Assembly: GCA_030141605.1 (NCBI GenBank)
Contig: JAQGDQ010000423.1
Coordinates: 86,177-136,389, forward strand
From: Tubiluchus corallicola
Lineage: Eukaryota > Priapulida > Priapulimorpha > Priapulimorphida > Tubiluchidae
DNA length: 50,213 bases
Reading direction: 5' to 3'
A program made the position numbers and the translations under genes. Positions 1-9,546 of this stretch are shown here, piece after piece. The notes beneath the pieces are model-generated. The model saw nothing but the letters and a program-made list of their open reading frames with translations. It was not told the origin of the DNA and made no database searches. Positions within the stretch are counted from its first letter, which is position 1. Each line of letters opens with the position of its first letter.

Positions 1-300
1 AACATGTGTTACAAATACTGACACTATTGATAATGCTAAACAAGCAGCTATTCACGCATAAGGTTTCAACAACAAGCCATTAGACGACTGCAGTTTCTCT
101 TCACATCAGCAAGACAATTCAAAAACCAAACGCTATTGTGTCGCCAATCATCTAACAGATACTGACAATATTGATAATGCTAAACAAGCAACTATACATG
201 CATAGGGTTTGAACAACAAGCCATTAGACGACTGCAGTTTCTCTTCACATCAGCAAGACAATTCAAAAACCAAATACTATTGTGTTGCCAAACAGACACG
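1..300 (+). repeat. Duplicated 143-bp leader repeat upstream of DEG/ENaC gene 1
   Basis: Two direct copies, keyed by TACTGACAxTATTGATAATG near positions 17 and 160, followed by a shared stretch with AAGCCATTAGACGACTGCAG and CAGCAAGACAATTCAAAAAC. The repeat probably forms promoter or 5'-UTR sequence, since the start codon lies only ~35 bp downstream. Its role is unknown. Confidence 0.85.
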
Positions 301-336
301 TACTTCAAGTGACATAAGGTTGTGCAAATGTGCGAA

Positions 337-1971
337 ATGGATTCTATTAATCATAAAAGTGACAACATTGAAAATACGACAATACTTGGCAGACTGTTAA
401 AATTTATGAACAAGTCAACGATACACGGACTCGGTAACATAGCCAGTGCACAAAACAAAAGAAGGAAATGCGTGTGGTTAGTTACATTTTTGTTACTAGT
501 AGCAGCTTTCTTCATGTGTATTGGAACACAAGCAATGAAATACAAAACCCAACATATCCACACTAAAATAACTGAAATTGAAGGCAACTTGTTTGTATTC
601 CCAGCGCTGACAATCTGTGCAAGACATACCAGTTTGGTTAACAGTCAGCAGGTGTTGAATCGACTTGAAGAATTAGTTGTACATGAAGGCCGTAACGTTA
701 CTGAAGCTTTTCAGATAATCCGAGGGGAATTACCAACATATTTAAGCAAGCAGTTTTTTACAATCGAGTGCGAATTTGGAGTGAGTTTTATAGATGGAAA
801 AAACTCTCACTGCACAGAAGTAAACACGACACAAGATGATCTCATGAGAGGGAACCCATGTGTTACTCTGTATCCAAACTCGTCTGATCTGTATATGGGC
901 AAGTACGTTAAAGAAACAGGTCAAAGAAGTGCCATGGATGTGACATTAACAATAGCCGAAGAAGACTTGATGATGATACCAGATACCAAGGACAATGGAA
1001 AAATTGATTTCTCAACACTAGGCTACCAATATGCCATACATCCACCACAGACATATGCTGAAATAAACTTGCTACAGTTTGCCACAGCAGGCGAATATAT
1101 TTTGAATGAGGTAAAAAAGATAGCTCACAGAAGGCTTCGTAAAACAGAAGGGGGATCCTGTATTGACTATCACCAATTAGATCCAGACGAGAGATTCAGA
1201 CATTACGACATGTATGCTGAAAGTCTGAATTTAGCATACTCAAAACTTTCTTGCCTTGGAACATGTGAGCAAAAGTATTCTATAGAAAAATGCAAATGCA
1301 TTCAGGCATATCGATACGTAACTACAGAGTTGGTTCAACATATCACAGGGAATGACTCGGAAATACCACTGTGCAGCAGTTTTGACACTATAATCCACAG
1401 AGACACTGCGGAAGAGGGAGAATGCTACTATCAATCAGAAAACTACTACAATAACGTTTACGAAAACTGTAATTGTCCTAACCCATGTGAAGAAACAGAG
1501 TACGAGATTTTTCAGAACAAATTCGGAGGGCAATTTGTGGAATCCGATGATCAAGAATTTCAAGCACAGTTGAAAGCAGCATATATCATGACAGCTGAGG
1601 AGCAGAAAAAGCCTGTTTTAGCACAAATGCTAGCAAAGGCATGGCAAATGGAAAACAACAGTAATCCTCAAAATGATGTGAAAGAATTGTACAGAGATTT
1701 CAAATGGAAACGGCACAACTTGCGCAAGAACCGTTTTCGAGTCCAAATTAAGAATCGTGTAACTACTTTCATCACAGAAATCATGTCCTACACGCTCACA
1801 GATTTTGGTTCGGATGCTGGAGGATTAGCTGGTCTGTTTCTTGGAGCATCTCTAATTGGGTTTCTTGAATGTCTGGAGCTAGTCATAGAGGTTATCAAGT
1901 TGCCGTTGACAAAACCCAAAAGACACACCAGTGTAAGCGACGATCAACATGATAAATATGCAAATAAATGA
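337..1971 (+). CDS. DEG/ENaC-family sodium channel subunit, copy 1 (544 aa, intronless)
   Basis: Amiloride-sensitive/acid-sensing type cation channel subunit, expected to trimerise in the plasma membrane. Visible features: N-terminal His-Gly gating motif in STIHGLG (H30-G31), TM1 at about 45-66, the post-TM1 motif FPALTIC (88-94), a cysteine-rich extracellular domain with the family signature CNCPNPCEETEY, and TM2 with GLFLGAS, in which Gly-Ala-Ser (503-505) is the selectivity filter. Length is normal for the family. Two in-frame ATGs exist (328 and 337). I chose 337 because copy 2 has lost the first one and the context GCGAAATGG is better. Relative to copies 2 and 3 it lacks two extracellular cysteines (CSSFD for CSSRC; ECYYQ for ECYCQ) and has a different patch at residues ~150-165. 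An AATAAA hexamer overlaps the last codons. Family assignment is secure; ligand and ion preference are unknown. Confidence 0.95.
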   Translation: MDSINHKSDNIENTTILGRLLKFMNKSTIHGLGNIASAQNKRRKCVWLVTFLLLVAAFFMCIGTQAMKYKTQHIHTKITEIEGNLFVFPALTICARHTSLVNSQQVLNRLEELVVHEGRNVTEAFQIIRGELPTYLSKQFFTIECEFGVSFIDGKNSHCTEVNTTQDDLMRGNPCVTLYPNSSDLYMGKYVKETGQRSAMDVTLTIAEEDLMMIPDTKDNGKIDFSTLGYQYAIHPPQTYAEINLLQFATAGEYILNEVKKIAHRRLRKTEGGSCIDYHQLDPDERFRHYDMYAESLNLAYSKLSCLGTCEQKYSIEKCKCIQAYRYVTTELVQHITGNDSEIPLCSSFDTIIHRDTAEEGECYYQSENYYNNVYENCNCPNPCEETEYEIFQNKFGGQFVESDDQEFQAQLKAAYIMTAEEQKKPVLAQMLAKAWQMENNSNPQNDVKELYRDFKWKRHNLRKNRFRVQIKNRVTTFITEIMSYTLTDFGSDAGGLAGLFLGASLIGFLECLELVIEVIKLPLTKPKRHTSVSDDQHDKYANK

Positions 1972-2760
1972 TAAATACAGCTCAGCAATCTAGCCTTTAA
2001 ATGTCAAAAGGTTAATTAAGCCTTAATTAAATATAAATTATCATAAATATTAATTATTTCTATCACGATTATGTATTATTACTAATATTATTGGTGTAGT
2101 ACTCTTGTTAGAAAGTTGCAACTAGCACAAATTTCCAAACCTTTGAATAACAGACAATAGGATGCAAGTCACAACAACCATAACGTGAAGTATATGAGGT
2201 TAGAAATGACATACTCTTCTTAGTTGAATTTCAAGTAGGTATTAGTCGTCCAAAATTGTTTTGCGTAAAGATTTTTTGTTTAAATGTAGTACAAATTAGG
2301 AATAGAAATTTAGCTGTGAAATTATTTATCAAACAGTCGTTGCCAGCACCTTAAAATAATTTTTCCAAATTATTATAGAATACATTGTTCCAAACTTGCC
2401 TGCTAGAGAATTGTTTGACTTATGCTACAAGCATATTACGCTAAGACGATTGACAAACCATTGCTTCTCGGTGCTAGCAATGCCGATTGAACATTCCCAG
2501 AACACAAATTGTTGCCCAAATTTATCATTGCTTCAAAACAGTTGATGCAGTATATGTTTTTAAACTAGTAACAGCTTATGCAACATAAAGGAAAAGTTAT
2601 ATAACTTGTATTGCACACAATAACAGCGAAAAATGAATACGCACTTCTGTTTATGCGCTGCCGTGAACAACGAAATGAATAGCATCTTTTTAGTCATAAT
2701 CAAATTTTAAACATTTTTTTTATTTTGGAAGTGAAAAATGAAAAAATAGCCTGATATTTT

Positions 2761-2800
2761 TTCTTCGAACAATTTTGCTTGCTGAGCTAATTTTGTTCTA
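2761..2800 (-). pseudogene. Fragment of PCF11 coiled-coil exon (unit 1)
   Basis: On the minus strand this ~40 bp encodes TKLAQQAKLFEEK, close to EKLAQQAKVFKEK in the PCF11 exon at 9328-9546. About 80% of bases match by eye. It lies in the 3' flank of DEG/ENaC gene 1 with no other PCF11 exon nearby, so it looks like exon debris carried by the tandem duplication. Confidence 0.65.
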
Positions 2801-2839
2801 TCAATTTTCATTACGTCCACCCCATTAGCTGAACAATAA

Positions 2840-3130
2840 CACATGTTACAAATACTGACAATATTGATAATGCTAAACAAGCACCTATTCATGCATAGGG
2901 TTTGAACAACAAGCCATTAGACGACTGCAGTTTCTCTTCACATCAGCAAGACAATTCAAAAACCAAATGCTATTGTGTCACAATCATCTAACAGATACTG
3001 ACAATATTGATAATGCTAAACAAGCAACTATACATGCATAAGGTTTGAACAACAAGCCATTAGACGACTGCAGTTTCTCTTCACATCAGCAAGACAATTC
3101 AAAAACCAAACGCTATTGTGTCGCCAATCA
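2840..3130 (+). repeat. Duplicated 143-bp leader repeat upstream of DEG/ENaC gene 2
   Basis: Same two-copy arrangement as before gene 1, with repeat keys near 2854 and 2997 (period 143). Confidence 0.85.
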
Positions 3131-3179
3131 TCTAACAGACACGTACTTCAAGTGACATAAGGTTGTGCAAATATGCGAA

Positions 3180-4817
3180 ATGGATTCTATTAATCATAAA
3201 AGTGACAAAATTGAAAATATGACAATATTTGGCAGACTGTTAAAATTTATGAACAAGTCAACAATACCAGGACTCGGTAAAATAGCCAGTGCACAAAACA
3301 AAAGAAGGAAATGCGTGTGGTTAGTTACATTTTTGTTACTAGTAGCAGCTTTCTTAATGTGTATAGGAACACAAGCAATGAAATATAAAACCCGATATAT
3401 CCACACTAAAATAACTGAAATTGAAGGCAACTTGTTTGTATTCCCAGCGCTGACAATCTGTGCAAGACATACCAGTTTGGTTAACAGTCAGCAGGTGTTG
3501 AATCGACTAGAAGAATTAGTTGTACATGAAGGCCGTAACGTTACTGAAGCTTTTCAGATAATCCGAGGGGAATTACCACCATATTTAAGCAAGCAGTTTT
3601 TTACAATCGAGTGCGAATTTGGAGTGAGTTTTATAGATGGAAAAGAAACTTACTGCGTAGAAATGTACACGACACACTATGACTTCTTGAGGGGGCACCC
3701 ATGTGTTACTCTGTATCCAAACTCGTCTGATCTGTATATGGGCAAGTACGTTAAAGAAACAGGTCAAAGAAGTGCCATGGATGTGACATTAACAATAGCC
3801 GAAGAAGACTTGATGATGATACCAGATACCAAGGACAATGGAAAAATTGATTTCTCAACACTAGGCTACCAATATGCCATACATCCACCTCAGACATATG
3901 CTGAAATAAACTTGCTACAGTTTGCCGCAGCTGGTGAATATATTTTAAATGAGGTCACAAACGTGTCTTATGACAGACTCAGTAAACAAGAAGGAGGATC
4001 TTGCATTAATTATCACCAATTAGATCCAGACGAGAGATTCAGACATTACGACATGTATGCAGAAAGTCTGAATTTAACATACTCAAAATTTTCTTGCCTT
4101 GGAACATGTGAGCATAAGTATTCCATAGAAAAATGTAAATGCATTCAGGCATATCGATACGTAACTACAGAGTTGGTTCGACGTATCACGGGGAATGACT
4201 CGGAAATACCGCTTTGCAGCAGCAGATGTAACACTATAATCCCCAGCGACACAGCTGAAGAGGAAGAATGCTACTGTCAATCAGAAAAGTTTTACAATTA
4301 CGTTTACGAAAACTGTAACTGTCCTAACCCATGCCAAGAAACAGAGTACGAGATTTTTCAGAACAAATTCGGAGGGCAATTTGTGGAATCTGATGATCGA
4401 GAATTTCAAGCACGATTGAAAGCAGCATATATCATGATAGCTGAGGAGCAGAAAAAGCCTGTTTTAGCACAAATGCTAGCAAAGGCATGGCAAATGGAAA
4501 AAACCGGTAATCCTCAAAATGATGTGAAAGAATTATACAGAGATTTCAAATGGAAACGGCACAACTTGCGCAAGAACCGTTTTCGAGTGCAAATTAAGAA
4601 TCGTGTAACTACTTTTATCACAGAAATCATGTCCTACACACTCACAGATTTTGGTTCGGATGCTGGAGGATTGGCTGGTCTGTTTCTTGGAGCATCTCTA
4701 ATTGGGTGTCTTGAATGTCTGGAGCTAGTCATAGAGGTTATCAAATTGCCATTGACAAAACCCAAAAGACGCACCAGTGTAAGCGACCATCAACATGATA
4801 AATATGCAAATAAATGA
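3180..4817 (+). CDS. DEG/ENaC-family sodium channel subunit, copy 2 (545 aa, intronless)
   Basis: Paralog of the gene at 337-1971, same strand and organisation: TM1 after KRRKCVW, FPALTIC motif, CNCPNPCQETEY signature, TM2 with GLFLGAS filter. The upstream ATG of copy 1 is ATA here (3171), so translation most simply starts at 3180. The conserved His-Gly gating dipeptide is Pro-Gly (STIPGLG), a two-base change. It keeps the full set of extracellular cysteines, including CSSRC and ECYCQ. The stop codon TGA overlaps AATAAA exactly as in copy 1. The frame is intact with no stop or frameshift, so it is probably expressed; altered gating is an inference. Confidence 0.94.
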   Translation: MDSINHKSDKIENMTIFGRLLKFMNKSTIPGLGKIASAQNKRRKCVWLVTFLLLVAAFLMCIGTQAMKYKTRYIHTKITEIEGNLFVFPALTICARHTSLVNSQQVLNRLEELVVHEGRNVTEAFQIIRGELPPYLSKQFFTIECEFGVSFIDGKETYCVEMYTTHYDFLRGHPCVTLYPNSSDLYMGKYVKETGQRSAMDVTLTIAEEDLMMIPDTKDNGKIDFSTLGYQYAIHPPQTYAEINLLQFAAAGEYILNEVTNVSYDRLSKQEGGSCINYHQLDPDERFRHYDMYAESLNLTYSKFSCLGTCEHKYSIEKCKCIQAYRYVTTELVRRITGNDSEIPLCSSRCNTIIPSDTAEEEECYCQSEKFYNYVYENCNCPNPCQETEYEIFQNKFGGQFVESDDREFQARLKAAYIMIAEEQKKPVLAQMLAKAWQMEKTGNPQNDVKELYRDFKWKRHNLRKNRFRVQIKNRVTTFITEIMSYTLTDFGSDAGGLAGLFLGASLIGCLECLELVIEVIKLPLTKPKRRTSVSDHQHDKYANK

Positions 4818-5606
4818 TAAATACAGCTCAGCAGTCTAGTCTTTAAATATCAAAAGGTTAATTAAGCCTAAATTTAATATAAATTATCATAAATATTAAT
4901 TATTTGTATCACGATTATGTATTTTTACTAATATTATTGGTGTAGTACTCTTGTTAGAAAGTTGCAACTAGCACAAATTTCCAAACCTTTGAATAACAGA
5001 CAATAGGATGCAAGTCACAACAACCATAACGTGAAGTATATGAGGTTAGAAATGACATACTGTTCTTAGTTGAACTTCAAGTAGGTATTAGTTGTCCAAA
5101 ATTGTTTTGCTTAAAGATTTTTGTTTAAAAACAGTACTTTTTAGGAATAGAAATTTAGCTGTGAAATTATTTATCAAACAGTCGATGCCAGCACCTTAAA
5201 TAATTTTTCCAAATTATTATAGAATACATTGTTCCAAACCTGCCTGCTAGAGAATTGTTTGACTTATGCTACAAGCATATTACGCTAAGACGATTGACAA
5301 ACCATCGCTTCTCGGTGCTAGCAATGCCGATTGAACATTCCCAGAACACAAACTGTTGCCCAAATTTATCATTGCTGCAAAATAGTTGATGCAGTACATG
5401 TTTTTAAACTGGCAACAGCTTATGCAACACAAAGGAAAAGTTATATAACTTGTATTGCACACAATAACAGCGAAAAATGAATACGCACTTCTGTTTATGC
5501 GCTGCCGTGAACAACGAAATGAATAGCATCTTTTTAGTCATAATCAAATTTTAAACATTTTTTTTTATTTTGGAAGTGAAAAATGAAAAAAATAGCCTGA
5601 TATTTT

Positions 5607-5646
5607 TTCTTCGAACAATTTTGCTTGCTGAGCTAATTTTGTTCTA
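5607..5646 (-). pseudogene. Fragment of PCF11 coiled-coil exon (unit 2)
   Basis: Identical in sequence to the fragment at 2761-2800 and at the equivalent place in the second unit, so the fragment was present before units 1 and 2 separated. Confidence 0.65.
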
Positions 5647-5694
5647 TCAATTTTCATTATGTCCACCCCATTAGCTGAACAATAACACCATGTT

Positions 5695-5850
5695 ACAAAT
5701 ACTGACAATATTGATAATGCTAAACAAGCAGCTATTCATGCATAAGGTTTGAACAACAAGCCATTAGACGACTGCAGTTTCTCTTCACATCAGCAAGACA
5801 ATTCAAAAACCAAACGCTATTGTGTCGCCAATCATCTAACAGACACGTAA
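5695..5850 (+). repeat. Single leader repeat upstream of DEG/ENaC gene 3
   Basis: Only one copy of the 143-bp leader is present (key at ~5701), against two before genes 1 and 2. The segment just before the start codon is also 6 bp shorter (ACACGTAAGTG against ACACGTACTTCAAGTG). Confidence 0.85.
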
Positions 5851-5878
5851 GTGACATAAGGTTGTGCAAATGTGCGAA

Positions 5879-7498
5879 ATGGATGCTATTAATCATAAAA
5901 GTGAAAAAATTGAAAATACGACAATATTTGGCAGACTGTTAAAATTTATGAGCAAGTCAACAATACCAGGACTCGGTAAAATAGCCAGTGCACAAAACAA
6001 AAGAAGGAAATGCGTGTGGTTAGTTACATTTTTGTTACTAGTAGCAAGTTTCTTAATGTGTATTGGAACACAAGCAATGAAATATAAAACCCGATATATC
6101 CACACTAAAATAACAGAAATTGAAGGCAACTTGTTTGTATTCCCAGCGCTGACAATCTGTGCAAGACATACCAGTTTGGTTAACAGTCAGCAGGTGTTGA
6201 ATCGACTAGAAGAATTAGTTGTACACGAAGGCTGCAACGTTACTGAAGCTTTTCAGATAATCCGAGGGGAATTACCAACATATTTAAGCAAGCAGTTTTT
6301 TACAATCGAGTGCGAATTTGGAGCGAGTTTTATAGATGGAAAAGAAACGTACTGCGTAGAAATGTACACGACACACTATGACTTCTTGAGGGGGCACCCT
6401 TGTGTTACCCTGTATCCAAACTCGTCTGATCTGTATATGGGCAAGTACGTTAAAGAAACGGGTCAAAGAAGTGCCATGGATGTGACATTAACAATAGCCG
6501 AAGAAGACTTGATGATGATACCAGATACCAAGGACAATGGAAAAATTGATTTCTCAACACTAGGCTACCAATATGCCATACATCCACCGCAGACATATGC
6601 TGAAATAAACTTGCTACAGTTTGCCACAGCTGGTGAATATATTTTAAATGAGGTCACAAACGTGTCTTATGACAGACTCAGTAAACAAGAAGGAGGATCT
6701 TGCATTAATTATCACCAATTAGATCCAGATGAGAGATTTAAGCACTATGACATGTATGCAGAAAGTCTGAATTTAACATACTCAAAATTTTCTTGCCTTG
6801 GAACATGTGAGCAAAAGTATTCCATAGAAAAATGTAAATGCATTCAGGCACATCGATACGTAGCTACAGAGTTGGTTCAACGTATCACAGGGAATGACTC
6901 GGAAGTACCGCTTTGCAGCAGCAGATGTGACACTATAGTCCCCAGAGACATTGCTGAAGAGGAAGAATGCTACTGTCAATCAAAAAAGTTTTACAATTAC
7001 GTTTACGAAAACTGTAATTGTCCTAACCCATGTGAAGAAACAGAGTACGAGATTTTTCAGAACAAATACGGAGGGCAATTTGTGGAATCTGATGATCGAG
7101 AATTTCAAGCACAATTGAAAGCAGCATATATCATGATAGCTGAGGAGCAGAAAAAGCCTGTTTTAGCACAAATGCTAGCAAAGGCATGGCGGATGGAAAA
7201 CAACAGTAATCCTCAAAATGATGTGAAAGAATTATACAGAGATTTCAAATGGAAACGGCACAACTTGCGCAAGAACCGTTTTCGAGTCCAAATTAAGAAT
7301 CGGGTAACTACTTTTATCACAGAATTGATGTCCTACACGCTCACAGATTTTGGTTCGGATGCTGGAGGATTGGCTGGTCTGTTTCTTGGAGCATCTCTAA
7401 TTGGGTGTGTTGAATGTCTGGAGCTAGTCATAGAGGTTATCAAGTTGGCGTTGACAAAACCCAAAAACAGCAGTGTAAGTGACGTGCAACATGAATAA
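5879..7498 (+). CDS. DEG/ENaC-family sodium channel subunit, copy 3 (539 aa, intronless)
   Basis: Third paralog with the same architecture (TM1, FPALTIC, CNCPNPCEETEY, TM2 with GLFLGAS followed by LIGCVECLEL). Like copy 2 it has Pro-Gly in place of His-Gly, and it keeps CSSRC and ECYCQ. It carries an extra extracellular cysteine (EGCNVTEAF; Arg in the other copies). The C-terminus is shorter and different (ends SSVSDVQHE), and the 3' flank diverges from units 1 and 2 immediately after the stop. AATAAA overlaps the stop codon, as in the other copies but through different bases. ATGs at 5870 and 5879 are both in frame; the second matches the start used by copy 2. Confidence 0.94.
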   Translation: MDAINHKSEKIENTTIFGRLLKFMSKSTIPGLGKIASAQNKRRKCVWLVTFLLLVASFLMCIGTQAMKYKTRYIHTKITEIEGNLFVFPALTICARHTSLVNSQQVLNRLEELVVHEGCNVTEAFQIIRGELPTYLSKQFFTIECEFGASFIDGKETYCVEMYTTHYDFLRGHPCVTLYPNSSDLYMGKYVKETGQRSAMDVTLTIAEEDLMMIPDTKDNGKIDFSTLGYQYAIHPPQTYAEINLLQFATAGEYILNEVTNVSYDRLSKQEGGSCINYHQLDPDERFKHYDMYAESLNLTYSKFSCLGTCEQKYSIEKCKCIQAHRYVATELVQRITGNDSEVPLCSSRCDTIVPRDIAEEEECYCQSKKFYNYVYENCNCPNPCEETEYEIFQNKYGGQFVESDDREFQAQLKAAYIMIAEEQKKPVLAQMLAKAWRMENNSNPQNDVKELYRDFKWKRHNLRKNRFRVQIKNRVTTFITELMSYTLTDFGSDAGGLAGLFLGASLIGCVECLELVIEVIKLALTKPKNSSVSDVQHE

Positions 7499-8254
7499 AA
7501 TTTCTAAAATGTCAGAAGTTGAATATCCCAGACAACTGCAAGTATGGATAATCTTGGGTGAACTTTTGAAGGTGTTAATTGCTTCAACTATGATAAAGTG
7601 CAATAATTATTAAAGTTACTATAATCATTTATTACAACTGGTAATATTATCACGCATATCTGTCAAATGTGCCGATCTGAATTTGCAAATTTATAACGGG
7701 GATGTAAGATGCAAATTTCGCTGACTATTATAACTTGGAGCTGTATTGTAGTATTGCTGTAACATTTCTTAGGCTGTCCTTTTGACAAACATTAACTGAC
7801 CAAAATTTCTGTTATCAGGTAAACAATGTATTACACGACAATTTCATAAGACATAGTTTAATGACAATTAGGAAGTGTAGTTGAGCAATTTATTCAGGAG
7901 ATAATCACAGGACAAGTACACTGCAGATTCATTTTTCTGAACTGTCACACCTATCTGAAGAGAAATGCTTGAATTATATCCCACAAGCGCATTTATATCA
8001 AGAAAATTACTTGTCATTGTTTTACTATATTAACTTTCACAAGAAAGGAATTGTTTATGCTTGGTATTATTGCAAAGCATTTGCTTAAATATGTGCATTA
8101 AAATGTCAATGTGTGTAACACGAAGATATGTAACTTATATATCCTTTATTAACAGTGTAGAATGAATTTGCACGACAATTCAAGCAAGCGTTCTTGTTTG
8201 GACGCGGCTGTGACAAATGAAATGAATTGACATTTTTACGTTGAGACTTTAACA

Positions 8255-8640
8255 TAAGATGGGCCACAAGAAAAAATTTGTTCCTGAAAAATCTCATGAG
8301 CTCAAAAGAAGTCAATAGGGAAGGATAGGAAAGGAGGAATTTTTTTTTAAAAAAGCTTTGTGAATGTTTAAAGCTGGAATCAAAGCTTGTTTATTCCCCA
8401 CTATTTAGCAGTAATGTTGTAAATTTTTTCAATGCATATTTGTTCACACTTTGTTTTTTTAGTTTTTTTGTTTCACATTACTAAATTATCATACAATTAT
8501 CAATTACTGTATAGTCTCTTTTGTACAATACGAACATATGTTCAGATATAAGCAGCAACAGCACATGGCCTTTAAAATACGCTAATTTGGCGGAAAATAC
8601 GACAAGTAACATCCTATACATGAACATTGATTCTATTTTT
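8255..8640 (+). repeat. Dispersed repeat family R1, partial copy 1
   Basis: Shares an ordered series of motifs with 8655-9110 and 15370-15870: CTCATGAGCTCAAAAG, AGCTTTGTGAATGTTTAAA, TTTCACATTACTAAATTAT, a TATAGTCTCTTTT block and GAACATATGTTCA. Probably a non-autonomous transposon; class unknown. Confidence 0.6.
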
Positions 8641-8654
8641 TCAGTACAATGAGA

Positions 8655-9110
8655 ACTGTAGTTAAGGCCGACCGACCATAAAAAGAATTTGTTTCAGTCT
8701 TACCTCAAGAGCTCAAAAGCTTTGTGAAAGTTTAAAACTGAATCGTGGAATATTAAAATCAGTTGAAATAAAAGTTTGTTTATTTTTTACTGGTTAGCAG
8801 TAATGTTTTAAGTTTTTTCAATGCACATTTTTTCACTGTTTGTTTCTTAGTTTCGTATTACTAAATTATCGTATAATCATCTATTATTCTATAGTCACTT
8901 TTTTGTATCATGAGCATGTATGTTCTGATAATTATGGTATAAGCGGCAACACAACTCAGTCGTTAATACACCAATTTGGCAGAAAATTCAGTATTTTTTA
9001 GCCTCCAATACGATAATCAGCATCATATAAAACGACAACCCTGGCCGAGAGTTAGCCGTGAAAAAACATGGTTGTGTCCTCGCCGAAACTACAATGTTAT
9101 AATAATTATT
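8655..9110 (+). repeat. Dispersed repeat family R1, partial copy 2
   Basis: Directly follows copy 1 in the same orientation with the same motif order (CTCAAGAGCTCAAAAG, AGCTTTGTGAAAGTTTAAA, ACTAAATTATCGTATAATC). It extends further, to AACCATGG-like and TGTTATAATAATTATTGTA sequence that matches 15837-15860. Confidence 0.6.
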
Positions 9111-9327
9111 GTATTTTACCTTTTTAATTAAAAACATGCTTTTATATTACTGGGTCAGGTAAATATATGAACGTGTATGAAAATTATACATAAATATATA
9201 AAAAAATTATTACATGGGCGATTAGACAGAATAATCGAACAGGCAGAAATCTCAAGCAGTAATGGTTTTTTATTTTTAACAAGTAAGAAATGGTAAAACT
9301 TGCCCTCTGTTCTTTTTCTTTGAAAAC

Positions 9328-9546
9328 TTTGGCTTGTTGAGCTAATTTTTCCTGAGTTGCTGCCAATTCCATTTCTAGCTTCAGCTGCTGTATTTTGAGA
9401 AGTTCCGCCTGCTTTTTCCTCAACTGTTCTTTAAGTGCAACTGGATCTTCCAGCTCTAAAGGTGGCGGAGAAGGACTAGGCGACTCCGACGGAGTTGTGC
9501 ACGGAGAAAAAGACGGTTGTACATCGCGAGGCGGCATCTGTATCAC
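9328..9546 (-). CDS. PCF11: PCF11 exon 4: Pro/Ser linker and coiled coil
   Basis: Acceptor TACTGTCAG precedes 9546. The exon encodes VIQMPPRDVQPSF, a Ser/Pro-rich stretch, then PVALKEQLRKKQAELLKIQQ and LAQQAK, matching the vertebrate Gln-rich helix after the CID. The 3' end is uncertain: a weak donor GTTTTC at 9327 keeps phase 0, otherwise the frame stays open to a stop at 9184. Confidence 0.75.

Larger units (their letters stand above)
1..8240 (+). repeat. Tandem segmental array of about 2.8 kb units, each carrying one DEG/ENaC gene
   Basis: The unit consists of a leader, an intronless channel gene and a ~0.9 kb 3' flank, repeated with period ~2843 (gene 1 to 2) and ~2699 (gene 2 to 3). Flanks 1972-2840 and 4818-5690 are nearly identical. 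The flank of gene 3 is more diverged, but still aligns near 8130-8240 (a block ending in a GAAATGAAT-like motif, matching 2600-2690 and 5450-5540). Units 1 and 2 are therefore the more recent duplicates by flank, whereas the coding regions of all three stay very similar. Apart from leaders, AT-rich flank and the short PCF11-like fragments, I see nothing else between the genes. Confidence 0.93.
7499..9327. other. AT-rich spacer between DEG/ENaC gene 3 and the PCF11 exon
   Basis: 7499-8240 is a diverged version of the array's 3' flank. 8255-9110 holds two copies of a dispersed repeat. 9110-9327 continues the open frame of the PCF11 exon into likely intron. No other coding signal seen. Confidence 0.6.

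Noticed and set aside
351-6979. Minus-strand open frames of 60-78 codons repeated in each channel gene
   Set aside because: They are antisense shadows of the DEG/ENaC coding sequence, conserved only because the sense genes are.
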